Shown here piece by piece: positions 63,801 to 64,000 of a DNA stretch of 64,000 bases. Source of the stretch: Curvibacter sp. AEP1-3. GTDB taxonomy: Bacteria > Pseudomonadota > Gammaproteobacteria > Burkholderiales > Burkholderiaceae_C. Position numbers and translations under genes: made by a program. The stretch spans positions 682,001 through 746,000 of the forward strand of contig NZ_CP015698.1 of assembly GCF_002163715.1 (NCBI RefSeq), read 5' to 3'. The notes beneath the pieces were generated by a model, which saw only the letters and a list, made by a program, of their open reading frames with translations, was not told the DNA's origin and made no database searches. Each line of letters starts with the position of its first letter. The stretch's first letter is position 1.

Positions 63801-64000
63801 GTCTTTGACATCGTCAGCATGAATGTAGCCCCAGAGATGACAGCCATCGGCAATGTGACTGACATGCCAGTACATTGCGTCGCTCTTCAATCCAAGGACA
63901 CGGTAATCGCTGTCAATGCGAATCAAACCAGGAGGCGAGGTTGCGACAACTTTCGATGTCTTATCCGCATTCTCAAATACGGGTACATCCGCCCTACGCA
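63795..64000 (-). CDS. SH3-like domain protein (cassette gene, 5' end outside window)
   Basis: An open frame enters from the right edge and ends at a TAA inside the attC-like site. The visible 67 residues (VFENADKTSKVVATSPPGL, RIDSDYRVLGLKSDAMYWH, HLWGYIHADDVKDG) resemble a bacterial SH3 domain, usually a ligand- or cell-wall-binding module. The start and any signal peptide are beyond the window. It was found by reading the minus strand. Confidence 0.65.
   Translation of the reverse strand, partial: RRADVPVFENADKTSKVVATSPPGLIRIDSDYRVLGLKSDAMYWHVSHIADGCHLWGYIHADDVKDG

Noticed and set aside
1..64000. Integrase, transposase, tRNA or rRNA genes marking island borders
   Set aside because: I looked for recombinase signatures and tRNA T-loop-like motifs on both strands and found none convincing, so no element ends are annotated.

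Overview
The window looks like accessory DNA from a betaproteobacterium, probably Burkholderiales (perhaps Comamonadaceae). This is inferred from the gene repertoire (a DUF932 / YqaJ / recombination-directionality-like trio, AlpA-type regulators, a YfjJ/Gp2-type protein) and from moderate GC with ordinary proteobacterial ribosome binding sites. No rRNA, tRNA, CRISPR array or integrase/transposase gene was seen, so the borders of the mobile segments cannot be placed.

Region 1 (1-14.4 kb) is a stress/proteolysis-like block. It holds the C-terminal part of an FtsH-like AAA+/M41 protease cut by the window edge, a coupled membrane protein and a YbjN-like protein. A leftward operon encodes an ECF sigma factor, a membrane anti-sigma factor and a secreted caspase-like protein with Sel1 repeats. 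Divergent from it are a Lon-like AAA+ ATPase without the peptidase domain, a four-helix membrane protein, a lipoprotein and a Tat-type lipoprotein carrying a pre-toxin-like motif. A DUF4230 protein and a TerB-like pair follow.

Region 2 (14.5-25.6 kb) is built around a bidirectional promoter region at 21.6-21.83 kb that carries two CGACA-N5-TGTCG palindromes. Leftward run a double AAA+ ATPase, a WYL regulator, a membrane ClpP/crotonase-fold protease, a metallophosphoesterase and a zinc-type Sir2 protein. Rightward run a protein resembling only the C-terminal half of FtsZ, an Nmad3-Nmad2 fusion (domains tied to DNA-base modification) and a DUF2130 coiled-coil nuclease-like protein. The layout suggests a multi-gene defence or conflict locus not matched to a named system.

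Region 3 (25.9-31.7 kb) is a replication/regulation module of an integrative or satellite element: a DUF4258-like protein, a second WYL regulator, an AlpA-like fusion, a RepA-like ATPase with a 27-unit minisatellite, and a YfjJ/Gp2-type protein. Region 4 (31.7-44.9 kb) is a type I restriction-modification operon (hsdM-hsdS-hsdR), and upstream on the same strand a two-gene unit: a winged-helix-like protein and a giant NERD / degenerate kinase / kinase / UPF1-like helicase.

Region 5 (45.4-49 kb) is the DUF932-YqaJ-RDF-like module. Region 6 (49.3-61 kb) begins with a four-gene leftward operon: membrane protein, VWA-like protein, MotA/ZorA-like channel with a long coiled-coil tail, and a single-span coiled-coil partner. 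It resembles Zorya AB in outline but has different companions. Then come a UvrD/HelD-type helicase coupled to a Mrr-like membrane protein that has lost its nuclease domain, a secreted NucA-type nuclease and an HNH endonuclease. Region 7 (61.3-64 kb) is part of an integron cassette array read on the minus strand. Two attC-like sites separate an FRG-domain gene, an ADP-ribosyltransferase-like gene and an SH3-like gene cut by the window end.
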